Positions 41,015-50,090 of a stretch of 64,000 bases of DNA are shown one piece after another (positions within the stretch are counted from its first letter, which is position 1; each line of letters starts with the position of its first letter). The notes beneath the pieces were generated by a model. It did not search any database. It saw nothing but the letters and a program-made list of their open reading frames with translations, and was not told the origin of the DNA. A program made the translations under genes and the position numbers. Source of the DNA: Paenarthrobacter sp. DKR-5 (GTDB lineage: Bacteria; Actinomycetota; Actinomycetes; Actinomycetales; Micrococcaceae); assembly GCF_018531425.1 (NCBI RefSeq), contig NZ_JAHBOI010000006.1, positions 85,911-149,910 on the forward strand, written 5' to 3'.

Positions 41015-42532
41015 ATGATGTCTCAGTATGTAATTGCCATTGACCAGGGCACCACAAGCACCCGTGCCATCGTTTTCGACCACAGCGGCAACATCGTCTC
41101 CTCGGGCCAGAAGGAGCACGAGCAGATCTTCCCCCGCGCCGGGTGGGTGGAGCACAACCCGGTGGAGATCTGGGACAACACCCGCGAGGTGATCGGCAGC
41201 GCCCTCTCGAAGGCCAACCTGACCCGCCACGACATTGTCGCCGTCGGGATCACCAACCAGCGCGAAACCGCTGTGGTGTGGGACAAGACGACGGGCAAGC
41301 CGGTCTACAACGCCATCGTGTGGCAGGACACCCGGACGCAGCCGATCGTGGACGAACTGGCGGCCGACGGCGGCGTCGAGCGGTTCAAGCAGAAGGTGGG
41401 CCTGCCGCTGGCTACCTACTTCTCGGGCACCAAGATCAAGTGGATCCTCGACAACGTCGAAGGAGCCCGGGAGAAAGCCGAGGCAGGGGACCTGCTCTTC
41501 GGCAACACCGACTCGTGGGTGGTCTGGAACCTCACCGGCGGCACTGACGGCGGTGTGCACATCACCGACGTGACCAACGCCTCCAGGACCATGTTCATGG
41601 ACCTCGAGACCCTCGCGTGGGACGACGAGATCCTCGCCGCGTTCGGCGTGCCGAGGTCCATGATGCCCGCGATCAAGTCCTCCTCCGAGGAATACGGCAC
41701 CGTGCACACCTCGCAGCTGCTGCGCGAAGTGCCGGTGGCGGGCATTCTCGGTGACCAGCAGGCCGCCACCTTTGGCCAGGCCGCGTTCGACGCCGGCGAG
41801 GCCAAGAACACCTACGGCACCGGGTGCTTCCTGATCTTCAACACGGGCGAGGAGATCGTCCACTCGAAGAACGGGCTGCTGACGACCGTGGGCTACCGGC
41901 TGGGGGAGGACAAGCCGCATTACGCGCTGGAGGGCTCCATCGCCGTCACCGGATCGCTGATCCAGTGGCTGCGGGACAACCTCGGGATCATCAACTCCGC
42001 CCCCGAGGTGGAGCAGCTCGCGGCGTCCGTCGAGGACAACGGGGGTGCGTACTTCGTGCCGGCCTTCTCGGGCCTGTTCGCCCCGTACTGGCGGTCCGAT
42101 GCGCGGGGTGCCCTGGTCGGCCTGACCCGCTACATCACCAAGGCCCACATCGCCCGCGCCGCGCTGGAGGCCACGGCTTTCCAGACCCGCGAGGTGCTGG
42201 ACGCCGTCAACGCCGACTCGGGAGTGCCCCTGACGGAGCTGAAGGTCGACGGCGGCATGGTGGCCAACGATGCGCTCATGCAGTTCCAGGCGGACATCCT
42301 CGGCGTGCCGGTGGTGCGGCCGAAGGTGATTGAAACCACCGCGCTCGGCGCAGCCTACGCAGCCGGCCTTGCGGTCGGTTTCTGGAAGGACCTGGGCGAG
42401 TGCTCGGCCAACTGGGGAGAGGACAAGCGCTGGGAGCCGCAGCTCGATGAGGGCGAGCGCGACCGCCAGCTGCGTCTGTGGAAGAAGGCCGTCACGAAGT
42501 CGATGGACTGGGTGGACGAAGACGTGCGCTAA
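41015..42532 (+). CDS. glpK: Glycerol kinase
   Basis: 505 residues from ATG 41015 (ATG 41018 is the next codon and equally possible), 35 bases after glpF. It traps glycerol as glycerol 3-phosphate. FGGY kinase signatures: [15 protein letters not shown], the glycerol site around [10 protein letters not shown] and WQDTRT, phosphate loop [12 protein letters not shown], and the C-terminal [19 protein letters not shown]. Full length. Confidence 0.97.
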   Translation: MMSQYVIAIDQGTTSTRAIVFDHSGNIVSSGQKEHEQIFPRAGWVEHNPVEIWDNTREVIGSALSKANLTRHDIVAVGITNQRETAVVWDKTTGKPVYNAIVWQDTRTQPIVDELAADGGVERFKQKVGLPLATYFSGTKIKWILDNVEGAREKAEAGDLLFGNTDSWVVWNLTGGTDGGVHITDVTNASRTMFMDLETLAWDDEILAAFGVPRSMMPAIKSSSEEYGTVHTSQLLREVPVAGILGDQQAATFGQAAFDAGEAKNTYGTGCFLIFNTGEEIVHSKNGLLTTVGYRLGEDKPHYALEGSIAVTGSLIQWLRDNLGIINSAPEVEQLAASVEDNGGAYFVPAFSGLFAPYWRSDARGALVGLTRYITKAHIARAALEATAFQTREVLDAVNADSGVPLTELKVDGGMVANDALMQFQADILGVPVVRPKVIETTALGAAYAAGLAVGFWKDLGECSANWGEDKRWEPQLDEGERDRQLRLWKKAVTKSMDWVDEDVR

Positions 42533-42566
42533 CGTCCCCGGCTTTTCCCTGCGGCCCGTCCGCTTC

Positions 42567-42607
42567 CGGCCCGCCCGCCCGCGGCGCGTTCCGGGGCGGG
42601 CGGGCCG
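42567..42607 (+). terminator. GC-only hairpin after glpK, possible terminator
   Basis: A 14-bp perfect stem, 42567-42580 with 42594-42607, 13-nt loop, 34 bases past the glpK stop. No U-tract follows, so its efficiency as an intrinsic terminator is doubtful. Confidence 0.5.
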
Positions 42608-42715
42608 CTGCGCTGTCCGGGAGCCCGGCTGCGCTGTCCGGGAGCCTTGACTTGAACGAGCGTTAAAAGACGGCTCCCCGCCGTCGCTATTGGGGGATAC
42701 GACGGTGGGGAGCCG
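42607..42715. repeat. Direct repeat and second hairpin in the glpK-gntK gap
   Basis: The 391-bp gap 42533-42923 holds, besides the glpK hairpin and gntK promoter, two copies of a 19-bp direct repeat (42607-42625, 42628-42646; unit GCTGCGCTGTCCGGGAGCC) and a second hairpin with 16-bp arms (42671-42686 and 42700-42715, one G-T) around a 13-nt loop. I see no reading frame with coding character here. The second hairpin could be a terminator, a small RNA or a REP-like element. Confidence 0.65.
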
Positions 42716-42822
42716 GTGCCACCACGATACGCGGCCGTGTATCCTCGCGCAAGTGTCCTAAGTACCCAAAACGGTACGCGGAACATCGGGGACATGGCGG
42801 GAAGGACGCCGTGCCCGGGGTA

Positions 42823-42851
42823 TTGACAGTGATCGGGCCCACCCCTAGGCT
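42823..42851 (+). promoter_or_regulatory. Promoter of the gntK operon
   Basis: TTGACA (42823-42828) and TAGGCT (42846-42851) with a 17-bp spacer, the best sigma-70-type promoter in the window. The predicted start near 42858 falls in TAAAT-ATG-ATTTA (42856-42868), an AT-rich inverted repeat well placed to be an operator. Confidence 0.7.
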
Positions 42852-42923
42852 GTAATAAATATGATTTAAAGCCGGATGTCGCGTCATGGGAGACCCGTCC
42901 GGCGACCGCACGATGGAGTGGTA

Positions 42924-43448
42924 ATGAACCAGGTGAACCTTCCGCCGATTATTGTCATGGGCGTTTCGGGGTCCGGCAAAAGCACGCTGGGAGCGCTGCT
43001 GGGCCAGCGGCTCGGCATTCCGTTCATAGACGGAGATGACCTGCACCCGGTGGCCAACAAGGAAAAGATGAAGGCGGGCCATCCGCTCGACGACGACGAC
43101 CGGCGGCCCTGGCTCGAAACCATCGGGCGCACGCTGGCTGACAGCCAGGCCGAGGGGCACTCCAGCGTCGTGGCCTGCTCGGCCCTCAAGCGTTCGTACC
43201 GCGACCTGCTGCGCGCACTCGCCCCGGGCCTGGTGTTCGTCCATCTCACGGGGGACAGTGGCACGATCGCGGAGCGGATGGCCGCCCGCAGCCACGAATA
43301 CATGCCGCCCGCATTGCTGTCCTCCCAGCTAGCAACGCTGGAACCGCTCGCGGCGGACGAAAAGCACCTCCTGGTGGACGTCCGCCAGACCCCCGCGGCG
43401 ATGGTCGAGCAGATCGTGAGCGGGCTGGGGTGCGGGGCCCCGGCGTGA
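42924..43448 (+). CDS. gntK: Gluconokinase
   Basis: 174 residues from ATG 42924, with GGAG at 42915-42918; ATG 42876 upstream lacks a ribosome binding site and adds unconserved residues. It phosphorylates D-gluconate to 6-phosphogluconate. P-loop GVSGSGKSTLGALL (13-26), then FIDGDDLHPVANKEKMKAGHPLDDDDR, characteristic of GntK-type kinases. First of three overlapping genes. Confidence 0.95.
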   Translation: MNQVNLPPIIVMGVSGSGKSTLGALLGQRLGIPFIDGDDLHPVANKEKMKAGHPLDDDDRRPWLETIGRTLADSQAEGHSSVVACSALKRSYRDLLRALAPGLVFVHLTGDSGTIAERMAARSHEYMPPALLSSQLATLEPLAADEKHLLVDVRQTPAAMVEQIVSGLGCGAPA

Positions 43449-44224
43449 GCCGCTCAAACTCCCTCTTCGACCTGACCGGCCGCGTCGCGCTCGTCACAGG
43501 CTCCAGCAGGGGAATCGGGAATGCCATCGCGGCCGGACTCGCCGACGCCGGCGCCACAGTGGTGCTGAACGGCCTGGATTCCGGACGGCTGGAGGCGGCG
43601 CGTGCTGCGCTGCAAGCCTCCGTCGACGGCAGGCGCGTGCATGCGGCAGCGTTTGACGTGACCGACCCGAAGGCTGCGGCGGAGGGCATCGCCTGGGTGG
43701 AAGCCAACGTCGGCCCGCTCGACATCCTCGTGAACAACGCCGGCGTCCAGCACCGCGTCCCCATGCTGGACCTTGATCCCGCCGACTGGGAGCGGGTGCT
43801 GGCAACGGACCTGACCAGCGCCTTCCTGGTCGGGCGCGAAGCAGCACGCCGGATGGTCACCCGCGGCCGGGGCAAGATCATCAACATCTGCTCCGTGCAG
43901 GCTGAGCTGGCCAGGCCCACCATCGCGCCCTACGTGGCAGCCAAGGGCGGGCTGCGGAACCTCACCCGCGCGATGACCGCCGAGTGGGCCGCCAGCGGGC
44001 TGCAGATCAACGCCATCGCCCCCGGCTACATCCACACCGAAATGACCCAGAACCTGGTCGACGATGAGGATTTCAACTCCTGGATCCTTCGCCGGACGCC
44101 CGCTGCGCGATGGGGGACCGCCCAGGACCTGGTGGGACCGTCCGTTTGGCTGGCCTCGGATGCCGCCAACTATGTGAACGGCCAGACCATCTTCATCGAC
44201 GGAGGAATGACTGTTGTCGTCTGA
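43445..44224 (+). CDS. SDR oxidoreductase, gluconate 5-dehydrogenase-like
   Basis: 259 residues; GTG 43445 overlaps the gntK stop (GTGA). Short-chain dehydrogenase with NAD(P) motif TGSSRGIGNAIA, NNAGVQHR, Ser in INICSVQAE and the YxxxK pair in YVAAKGG. FDLTGRVALVTGSSRGIG at the start and the NNAGVQHR motif are typical of IdnO/Gno proteins, which interconvert 5-ketogluconate and gluconate. Position between gntK and an idonate-dehydrogenase-like gene supports that. Confidence 0.88.
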   Translation: MSRSNSLFDLTGRVALVTGSSRGIGNAIAAGLADAGATVVLNGLDSGRLEAARAALQASVDGRRVHAAAFDVTDPKAAAEGIAWVEANVGPLDILVNNAGVQHRVPMLDLDPADWERVLATDLTSAFLVGREAARRMVTRGRGKIINICSVQAELARPTIAPYVAAKGGLRNLTRAMTAEWAASGLQINAIAPGYIHTEMTQNLVDDEDFNSWILRRTPAARWGTAQDLVGPSVWLASDAANYVNGQTIFIDGGMTVVV

Positions 44225-45302
44225 AGCCAGTGTGCCCGGGCCAGCCGGCCACTCGGAGGACCTCCCCGCCGAAGCCCTCGCCGTCGTCGCGCACGCGGCC
44301 GGGGACCTGCGAGTGCGGACCGTCCCGCTGCCGGTTCCTGCGCCCGACAGTGCTGTCGTCCGGATAGCCTTCGGCGGGATCTGCGGGTCCGACCTGCACT
44401 ACTGGAAGCACGGTGCGGCCGGTGAATCAGTGCTGAAGGGACCGATGGTGCTCGGCCACGAGGTGGTCGGCACCGTGGTGCGGTCCGCGGCCGATGGCTC
44501 CGGACCGGCGGCAGGGACCCCGGTCGCGGTGCATCCGGCGACGCCGGGCGGGGCCGGCGCGCGCTACCCGGCGGACCGGCCGAACCTCTCGCCCGGTTGC
44601 ACCTACCTGGGCAGCGCGGCGCGGTTCCCGCACACCGACGGCGCCTTCGCGCGCCATGCCGTCCTGCCTTCGCGGATGCTCCGCCCGCTTCCGCAGACGC
44701 TCCCGCTTCGCACCGCCGCACTCGTTGAACCCGCCAGTGTGGCCTGGCACGCCGTGAGCCGCGCCGGGGACCTGCGCGGCAAGCGCGTCCTCGTGGTCGG
44801 AGCGGGTCCGATCGGCGCCCTGGCCGTGGCGGTGTGCCGGCGGGCGGGGGCATCCGACATCACGGCCGTGGACCTGCACCGGAAGCCGCTGGAGATCGCA
44901 GCCGGGCTCGGGGCCACCCGGACCATCGAGGCAGGCTCCGATGACGCCGCTGCCCGCATTGCAGCCGTCGAGGCAGACGTGGTGCTCGAATCCTCAGGCA
45001 GTGCGCGGGGCCTGGCCTCGGCCGTCAGCGGCGCCATGCGCGGCGGCCGCGTGGTCATGGTGGGGCTGCTGCCCTCCGGTAACCAGCCGGTGCCGGTGTC
45101 GCTCGCGATTACCAGGGAACTCGAACTGGTGGGCTCCTTCCGATTCAATGACGAAATCGACGACGTCATTGCCGCCCTCGCCGACGGCTCGCTCGCGGTC
45201 GACGGAGTCATCACCCACGGGTTCGCCGCCGCGGACGCGCTCGAGGCCTTCGAGGTGGCCGCGGATGCGTCGGTCTCCGGCAAAGTCCTGCTGGAGTTCT
45301 AG
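44214..45302 (+). CDS. Zinc-type MDR dehydrogenase, L-idonate 5-dehydrogenase-like
   Basis: 362 residues from TTG 44214, supported by GGAGGA at 44201-44206; it overlaps the SDR gene by 11 bases. MDR family: catalytic zinc site ICGSDLHYWKHG and LGHEVVGTVV, Rossmann VVGAGPIGALAVAV. The FGSAxxFPHxDG-like GSAARFPHTDGAFARHAV is typical of IdnD. The structural-zinc lobe has lost three of its four cysteines (GGAGARY in place of CGHCKYC). Probable reaction: L-idonate to 5-ketogluconate. Confidence 0.83.
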   Translation: MSSEASVPGPAGHSEDLPAEALAVVAHAAGDLRVRTVPLPVPAPDSAVVRIAFGGICGSDLHYWKHGAAGESVLKGPMVLGHEVVGTVVRSAADGSGPAAGTPVAVHPATPGGAGARYPADRPNLSPGCTYLGSAARFPHTDGAFARHAVLPSRMLRPLPQTLPLRTAALVEPASVAWHAVSRAGDLRGKRVLVVGAGPIGALAVAVCRRAGASDITAVDLHRKPLEIAAGLGATRTIEAGSDDAAARIAAVEADVVLESSGSARGLASAVSGAMRGGRVVMVGLLPSGNQPVPVSLAITRELELVGSFRFNDEIDDVIAALADGSLAVDGVITHGFAAADALEAFEVAADASVSGKVLLEF

Positions 45303-46021
45303 GCGATGGAACCGAAAGCGCGGGTCTTGCCCTGCCAGACAGTCTCGAGTTCGGCTTCGGTGCGGCGCATGATGCGGTCCATGCCTTCGCGGGCCGCCTC
45401 CGGCCGGCGGGCGTGGATTGCTGCTGCCACTTCGACGTGCCACTGCATGGCCTGCTCGTGCGGGTGGTCCGGCATGAGGCCCAGGTCGGTCCGGCCGCGC
45501 AGGATCTCGGCAATCGAATCCGCGAGCCGGGCGAACATCTCATTTCCCGAACTCGCCAGCACCATCGCGTGGAACCGGATATCCAGCTCCAGGAAGGTCT
45601 GCAAATCGCCGGCGCGGCCGACCGCGCGCATCTGCTCGGCCGTCTCCAGCAGCTGCTGGCGGGTGCTGTCCGGCGCGTGCAGCGCTGCGAGTTCGGCGGC
45701 CATCGGCTCGACGGCGGTGCGCAGTTCGGTGAGGGAGCGCAGCTGCTCGCCGCGACCCTGGCCGGCCAGCCGCCAGCGGATGATCATCGGGTCGTACGCG
45801 TTCCAGGACGAGGGCGGCAGGACCCGGATGCCGACGCGCTTGGTCGCTTCGAGCATGCCCAAGGACTGGAGCACGCGGACGGCCTCCCGCACCACCGACC
45901 GGGACACCCCCAGCTCGGCCTCGAGTTGTTCGGCCAGAACAATGTCGCCGGCCGGGAGGTCACCCTCGACGATGCGGGTGCCAAGCCTTTCGACGGCTTG
46001 GTGGTGCAGGCTGCTCGGCAT
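45299..46021 (-). CDS. GntR-family (FadR subfamily) transcriptional regulator
   Basis: 240 residues from ATG 46021 (GGGACC upstream); ATG 46033 and GTG 46114 are in frame, but the last lies in a palindrome that looks like the operator. The winged helix-turn-helix (LAEQLEAELGVSRSVVREAVRVLQSLGMLE) is followed by an FCD effector domain with metal-ligand-type residues LDIRFHAMVLASSGN and HEQAMQWHVEVAAAI. It is convergent with the idnD-like gene (stops share CTAG) and divergent from gnd, so it probably senses gluconate or a derivative and controls gntK and gnd. Confidence 0.87.
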   Translation of the reverse strand: MPSSLHHQAVERLGTRIVEGDLPAGDIVLAEQLEAELGVSRSVVREAVRVLQSLGMLEATKRVGIRVLPPSSWNAYDPMIIRWRLAGQGRGEQLRSLTELRTAVEPMAAELAALHAPDSTRQQLLETAEQMRAVGRAGDLQTFLELDIRFHAMVLASSGNEMFARLADSIAEILRGRTDLGLMPDHPHEQAMQWHVEVAAAIHARRPEAAREGMDRIMRRTEAELETVWQGKTRAFGSIA

Positions 46022-46112
46022 GGTCCCAAGCATAGCCGCGGGGCCGTCGGGACAGGGGGCGCGCAGCCGCCGAAGGCGGGAACGTGCCGCCGCCCTTATC
46101 GATTTGTTCAGC

Positions 46113-46126
46113 ACAGCGTACGCTGT
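46113..46126. promoter_or_regulatory. Candidate GntR/FadR operator palindrome
   Basis: ACAGCGTACGCTGT is a perfect 14-bp palindrome with a GT-AC centre as in FadR-subfamily operators. It lies in the divergent region between the regulator and gnd, next to a TATATT -10 candidate on the minus strand (46129-46134) that would place the regulator's transcript start inside it. Confidence 0.5.
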
Positions 46127-46180
46127 TCAATATATGGTCCAGCATTCGAGCGGGACTTCACCATCCCTCCGGCGCGCCCC

Positions 46181-46186
46181 TAGGCT
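46181..46186 (+). promoter_or_regulatory. Probable -10 element for gnd
   Basis: TAGGCT, the same hexamer as in the gntK promoter, 81 bp before gnd; TTCACC (46157-46162) is a weak -35 at 18 bp. Confidence 0.5.
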
Positions 46187-46267
46187 GGAGGCAGTGCCCC
46201 CGGCCGCCCGGGTGCGGCCCGTACTTTCCTGGCAGCATCGGCTGCCCCCAGCAGTATTGGAGAAAGC

Positions 46268-47704
46268 ATGACAGCCCAGATTGGTGTTACCGGCCTTGCC
46301 GTGATGGGGGCGAACCTCGCCCGCAACCTGGCCCGCAACGGCTTCACGGTCGCCCTTCACAACCGTTCCGTCGAGAAGACGGACGCCTTGCTGGCCAAGC
46401 ACGGCGACGAAGGCAACTTCGTCCGCACCGAGTCCCTTCAGGAGCTCGTCGATTCGCTCGAGAAGCCGCGGCGCGTGCTCATCATGGTGAAGGCCGGTGC
46501 CCCGGTGGACGCGGTGATCGAACAGCTCGAGCCGCTGCTCGAGCCCGGGGACATCGTCATCGACGCCGGCAACTCGCACTACGAGGACACCCGCCGGCGC
46601 GAGGCGGCACTGGCGAAGAAGGACCTGCACTTCGTCGGCATCGGCGTCTCCGGCGGCGAGGAGGGCGCGCTGAACGGCCCGTCCATCATGCCCGGCGGCT
46701 CGAAGGAATCCTATGCGGCACTCGGTCCGCTGCTGGAAAAGATCTCCGCCCACGTGGACGGCAAGCCCTGCTGCGCCTGGATCGGCACCGACGGCGCCGG
46801 CCACTTCGTGAAGATGGTCCACAACGGCATCGAATACGCCGACATGCAGGTTATCGGCGAGGCCTATGACCTGCTGCGCAGCGGAGCCGGAATCGAGCCG
46901 GCCGAGCAGTCCAGGATCTTCGCTGAATGGAACAAGGGCGACCTGGCCTCCTTCCTCATCGAGATCACCTCGGAAGTGCTCGGCCACGTCGACGCCGCGA
47001 CGGGCAAGCCGTTCGTGGACGTGGTCGTCGATGCCGCCGGCCAGAAGGGCACGGGCCGCTGGACCGTCATCTCCGCCCTTGAGCTCGGCTCGCCGGTGTC
47101 AGGGATCGCCGAGTCCGTCTTTGCCCGCGCCCTGTCCTCCCAGGCGGCGCAGCGCGAGGAGGCCCAGGGGCTGCTCGCCGGCAACGAGCTCGACGTGCAG
47201 GTGCCGGAGACTTTCGTCGAGGACGTCCGCCAGGCGCTTTACGCCTCGAAGCTGGTCAGCTACGCCCAGGGCCTCGACATGCTCACGGCTGCCGCCGCGG
47301 AGTACGGCTGGGACCTGAAGCTGGACGAGATCGCGTCGCTGTGGCGCGGCGGCTGCATCATCCGCGCCGAACTGCTCAAGGAAATCACCAAGGCCTACGC
47401 GGCGGCGGACAAGCCCGCGAACCTGCTGTTCGCGCCGGCGTTCAGCAAGGCCATCGCGGACGTGCTGCCGGCCTGGCGCCGTGTGGTCGCCACCGCGGTA
47501 CAGCTGGGCATCCCGACGCCGGTGTTCTCCTCCTCGTTGGCCTACTACGACGGCCTGCGCCGCAAGCGCCTGCCGGCTGCCGTGATCCAGGGCCAGCGCG
47601 ACCTGTTCGGGGCGCACACCTACAAGCGGGTGGACCGCGACGGAACCTTCCACACCCTTTGGGGCGAGGACAAGTCCGAGGTCGAAGCAGTCGACACGCA
47701 CTAG
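46268..47704 (+). CDS. gnd: 6-phosphogluconate dehydrogenase (decarboxylating)
   Basis: 478 residues from ATG 46268 with GGAG upstream. It oxidises 6-phosphogluconate to ribulose 5-phosphate and CO2. Dinucleotide site GVTGLAVMGANLARNLARNG with NRS after the second strand (NADP+ type), GVSGGEEGALNGPSIMPGG, and catalytic Lys and Asn in GHFVKMVHNGIEYADMQ. Full-length GndA type. It takes the product of the neighbouring GntK. Confidence 0.97.
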   Translation: MTAQIGVTGLAVMGANLARNLARNGFTVALHNRSVEKTDALLAKHGDEGNFVRTESLQELVDSLEKPRRVLIMVKAGAPVDAVIEQLEPLLEPGDIVIDAGNSHYEDTRRREAALAKKDLHFVGIGVSGGEEGALNGPSIMPGGSKESYAALGPLLEKISAHVDGKPCCAWIGTDGAGHFVKMVHNGIEYADMQVIGEAYDLLRSGAGIEPAEQSRIFAEWNKGDLASFLIEITSEVLGHVDAATGKPFVDVVVDAAGQKGTGRWTVISALELGSPVSGIAESVFARALSSQAAQREEAQGLLAGNELDVQVPETFVEDVRQALYASKLVSYAQGLDMLTAAAAEYGWDLKLDEIASLWRGGCIIRAELLKEITKAYAAADKPANLLFAPAFSKAIADVLPAWRRVVATAVQLGIPTPVFSSSLAYYDGLRRKRLPAAVIQGQRDLFGAHTYKRVDRDGTFHTLWGEDKSEVEAVDTH

Positions 47705-47717
47705 TCCCGCCGGGACT

Positions 47718-47767
47718 CAAAAGGGGCCCTCCGCACCGTGAATCCACAGTGCGGAGGGCCCCTTTTG
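47718..47767. terminator. 19-bp perfect bidirectional terminator
   Basis: Arms 47718-47736 and 47749-47767 pair perfectly around a 12-nt loop; CAAAA and TTTTG at the base give a T-run on either strand. It serves convergent gnd and cysE. Confidence 0.9.
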
Positions 47768-47780
47768 CGTGGCGTACGCC

Positions 47781-48374
47781 TTAGATGTACATGGCCGGGT
47801 CGATGTATTCGGCGGGATCGACCAACGGCTTGCGTTCCCGACTGGAATCGCGGTGCCGCCAGGTGGCCGGAATGCCGGTGATGATCGAGTCCGGCGGAGC
47901 GTCCTTGACGACCACGGCGTTGGCCCCGATCGCACTGTCCGGGCCGATGATGACGGGGCCGAGCACCTTGGCCCCGGCGCCGATCGTGACCCGGTCACCG
48001 ATCGTAGGGTGCCGCTTGATGCGCGCCAGCGAACGCCCGCCGAGGGTGACCCCGTGGTAGATCATCACGTCGTCGCCGATCTCGGCGGTCTCGCCGATCA
48101 CCACGCCCATGCCGTGGTCGATGAAGAACCGCCGCCCTACCGTCGCACCGGGGTGGATTTCAATGCCTGTGGCGAAACGCGCGAACTGCGAGAGCAGCCG
48201 CGCGGGGAAGCGCAGCTGGGGCCGCTGCCACATCCAGTGGGTGAGGCGGTGGATCCAGATCGCATGCAGTCCGGAGTAGGCGAAGAAATTCTCGACGGAG
48301 CCCCGGGCTGCCGGGTCATGCGACCTGGCAGCCTCGAGGTCCTCGAGAAGGCGTGAGACAAAGCTCTTGATCAA
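47781..48374 (-). CDS. cysE: Serine O-acetyltransferase
   Basis: 197 residues from TTG 48374 (no better start in frame; ribosome binding site weak). It acetylates serine for cysteine synthesis. Left-handed beta-helix hexapeptide repeats with the catalytic His in [10 protein letters not shown] and [19 protein letters not shown], then [16 protein letters not shown]. The N-terminal helical part is short, as in the 190-200-residue EpsC-type enzymes. It lies 41 bp after cysK on the same strand and is probably co-transcribed. Confidence 0.94.
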   Translation of the reverse strand: MIKSFVSRLLEDLEAARSHDPAARGSVENFFAYSGLHAIWIHRLTHWMWQRPQLRFPARLLSQFARFATGIEIHPGATVGRRFFIDHGMGVVIGETAEIGDDVMIYHGVTLGGRSLARIKRHPTIGDRVTIGAGAKVLGPVIIGPDSAIGANAVVVKDAPPDSIITGIPATWRHRDSSRERKPLVDPAEYIDPAMYI

Positions 48375-48415
48375 GAAGCTGGGCGCTTTCTGTTGGAGAG
48401 GTGCGGGCCCGAAGC

Positions 48416-49351
48416 CTAGCCGCGGATGTCGTCGTAGAGCACGGTCGAGATGTAACGCTCGCCGAAGTCACACACTACCGCCACGATCAGCTTGCCGGCG
48501 TTCTCCGGCCGCTTCGCCAGTTCCAGGGCCGCCCACACGATGGCACCCGAGGAGATGCCGCCGAGGATGCCTTCCTGGACGCCCAGTGCGCGCGCCGTCG
48601 CCACCGAGTCCTCGATGGTGGCGTCGATGACTTCGTCGTAGATGTCGGTGTCGAGGATCTCCGGCACAAAGTTCGCGCCAAGGCCCTGGATCTTGTGCGG
48701 TCCCGGGGCGCCGCCGTTAAGGATCGCGGAGTCCTTGGGCTCGACCGCGACGATCTTCACGCCCGGCTTGCGCTCCTTGAGCACCTGCCCGACGCCGGTC
48801 ACCGTTCCGCCGGTGCCCACGCCGGCGACGAAGATGTCCACTTCGCCGTCGGTGTCATTCCAGACCTCCTCGGCGGTGGTGGCGCGGTGCACGGCCGGGT
48901 TGGCCTCGTTCGCGAACTGCTTGGCCAGGATGGAGTTCTCCGTGTTCGCGACGATCTCCTGCGCCTTCTCCACCGCTCCGCGCATGCCCTCCGCGCCCGG
49001 GGTCAGGACAATCTCCGCACCGTAGGCGCGCAGCATGACGCGCCGCTCGGTGGACATGGTCTCGGGCATCGTCAGGATGACCTTGTAGCCGCGGGCCGCG
49101 CCGACCATCGCCAGCGCGATGCCGGTGTTGCCCGAGGTGCCTTCGACGATGGTGCCGCCCGGCTTCAGGGCCCCGGCCTTCTCAGCAGCGTCGATGATGG
49201 CGACGCCGATGCGGTCCTTGACACTGTTGGCCGGGTTGTAGAACTCCAGCTTGACGGCAACCTGGGCGTCCAGGCCCTCGGTCAGCCTGTTCAGGCGCAC
49301 CAGGGGGGTGCCGCCGACCAGTTGAGTGACGTCGTCGTAAATGCGTGCCAT
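48416..49351 (-). CDS. cysK: Cysteine synthase A
   Basis: 311 residues from ATG 49351. PLP enzyme replacing acetate in O-acetylserine with sulfide. PLP-Lys45 in [11 protein letters not shown], the substrate loop EGTSGNTG and the phosphate-binding [19 protein letters not shown] -10 candidate (49418-49423, minus strand) overlaps the end of the msrA gap, giving a leader of about 60 nt that has two copies of TGTCGTTGG. Confidence 0.97.
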   Translation of the reverse strand: MARIYDDVTQLVGGTPLVRLNRLTEGLDAQVAVKLEFYNPANSVKDRIGVAIIDAAEKAGALKPGGTIVEGTSGNTGIALAMVGAARGYKVILTMPETMSTERRVMLRAYGAEIVLTPGAEGMRGAVEKAQEIVANTENSILAKQFANEANPAVHRATTAEEVWNDTDGEVDIFVAGVGTGGTVTGVGQVLKERKPGVKIVAVEPKDSAILNGGAPGPHKIQGLGANFVPEILDTDIYDEVIDATIEDSVATARALGVQEGILGGISSGAIVWAALELAKRPENAGKLIVAVVCDFGERYISTVLYDDIRG

Positions 49352-49443
49352 CGGGTTCCTGCCTGTCGTTGGATCGAGAATGCTGTCGTTGGTTCCGAAA
49401 GTGGACGGTTTGACCTGATGCTAACGGGGCTGTGGCTGCTTCG

Positions 49444-49968
49444 TTAAGCCACCAGCCATTCGGAGTAATATTTGCGGGCTTTGGCCAGCTTCGGGTTGAT
49501 GATCACCTGGCAGTAGCCTTGCTCCGGATGCTTCGTGTAGTAGTCCTGGTGGAAGTCCTCGGCCTCGTAGAAGTCCGGCAGCCGCGTCACCTCGGTCACG
49601 ATCGGGTCGCTCCAGTGTTCCTGGTTGCGGCTGATGGCCTCGTGGAACTGCTCCCGCTGGGCGGTATCGGTGTAGAACATGGACGAGCGGTACTGCGTTC
49701 CCACGTCGTAGCCTTGACGGTTCAAGGTGGTCGGATCGTGCGAAATGAAGAACATGTCCAGGATGACGTCCCCCGGAATCACCATCTCGTCGAAGGTCAC
49801 CGCAACAACCTCGGCGTGGCCGGTCATTCCCGAGCACACCGAGTAGTAGTCAGGGTTCGGCATGAACCCTCCGGTGTAGCCCGAGACGACGTCCGTCACG
49901 CCCTTGGTCTGCCGGTACACCGCGTCCAGGCACCAGAAGCATCCACCGCCAAGTACAAAAGTCTTCAC
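49444..49968 (-). CDS. msrA: Peptide-methionine (S)-S-oxide reductase
   Basis: 174 residues from GTG 49968. It repairs methionine-S-sulfoxide in proteins. The active-site GGGCFWCLDAVY is at residues 7-18, with conserved GYTGG, HAEVV and the C-terminal YCQVIINPKLAKARK. It is placed upstream of cysK on the same strand but 92 bp away, so it probably has its own transcript. Confidence 0.96.
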   Translation of the reverse strand: MKTFVLGGGCFWCLDAVYRQTKGVTDVVSGYTGGFMPNPDYYSVCSGMTGHAEVVAVTFDEMVIPGDVILDMFFISHDPTTLNRQGYDVGTQYRSSMFYTDTAQREQFHEAISRNQEHWSDPIVTEVTRLPDFYEAEDFHQDYYTKHPEQGYCQVIINPKLAKARKYYSEWLVA

Positions 49969-50072
49969 GGTTTATATCAATGTCCCGGGGCCGCGGAACA
50001 TTCCCGCATCCGGTCCGCCGGCCGGTCGCAGGGCCGCACGGCGGCTACTTACAGTGCGCGAAAGGCCCGCTC

Positions 50073-50078
50073 TAGGGT
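50073..50078 (+). promoter_or_regulatory. Probable -10 element for the NIF3-like gene
   Basis: TAGGGT lies 12 bp before ATG 50091, giving a leader of about five bases at most. This is close to the leaderless class. Confidence 0.5.
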
Positions 50079-50090
50079 AGGAATGGATTC

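Noticed and set aside
42876..42923. ATG 42876 as gntK start
   Set aside because: No ribosome binding site, and the 16 extra residues are Arg/His-rich and unlike gluconokinases; ATG 42924 has GGAG.
49352..49443. Regulatory RNA between msrA and cysK based on two TGTCGTTGG copies
   Set aside because: The repeat is only nine bases, no stable hairpin forms, and the stretch is explained as the cysK leader.
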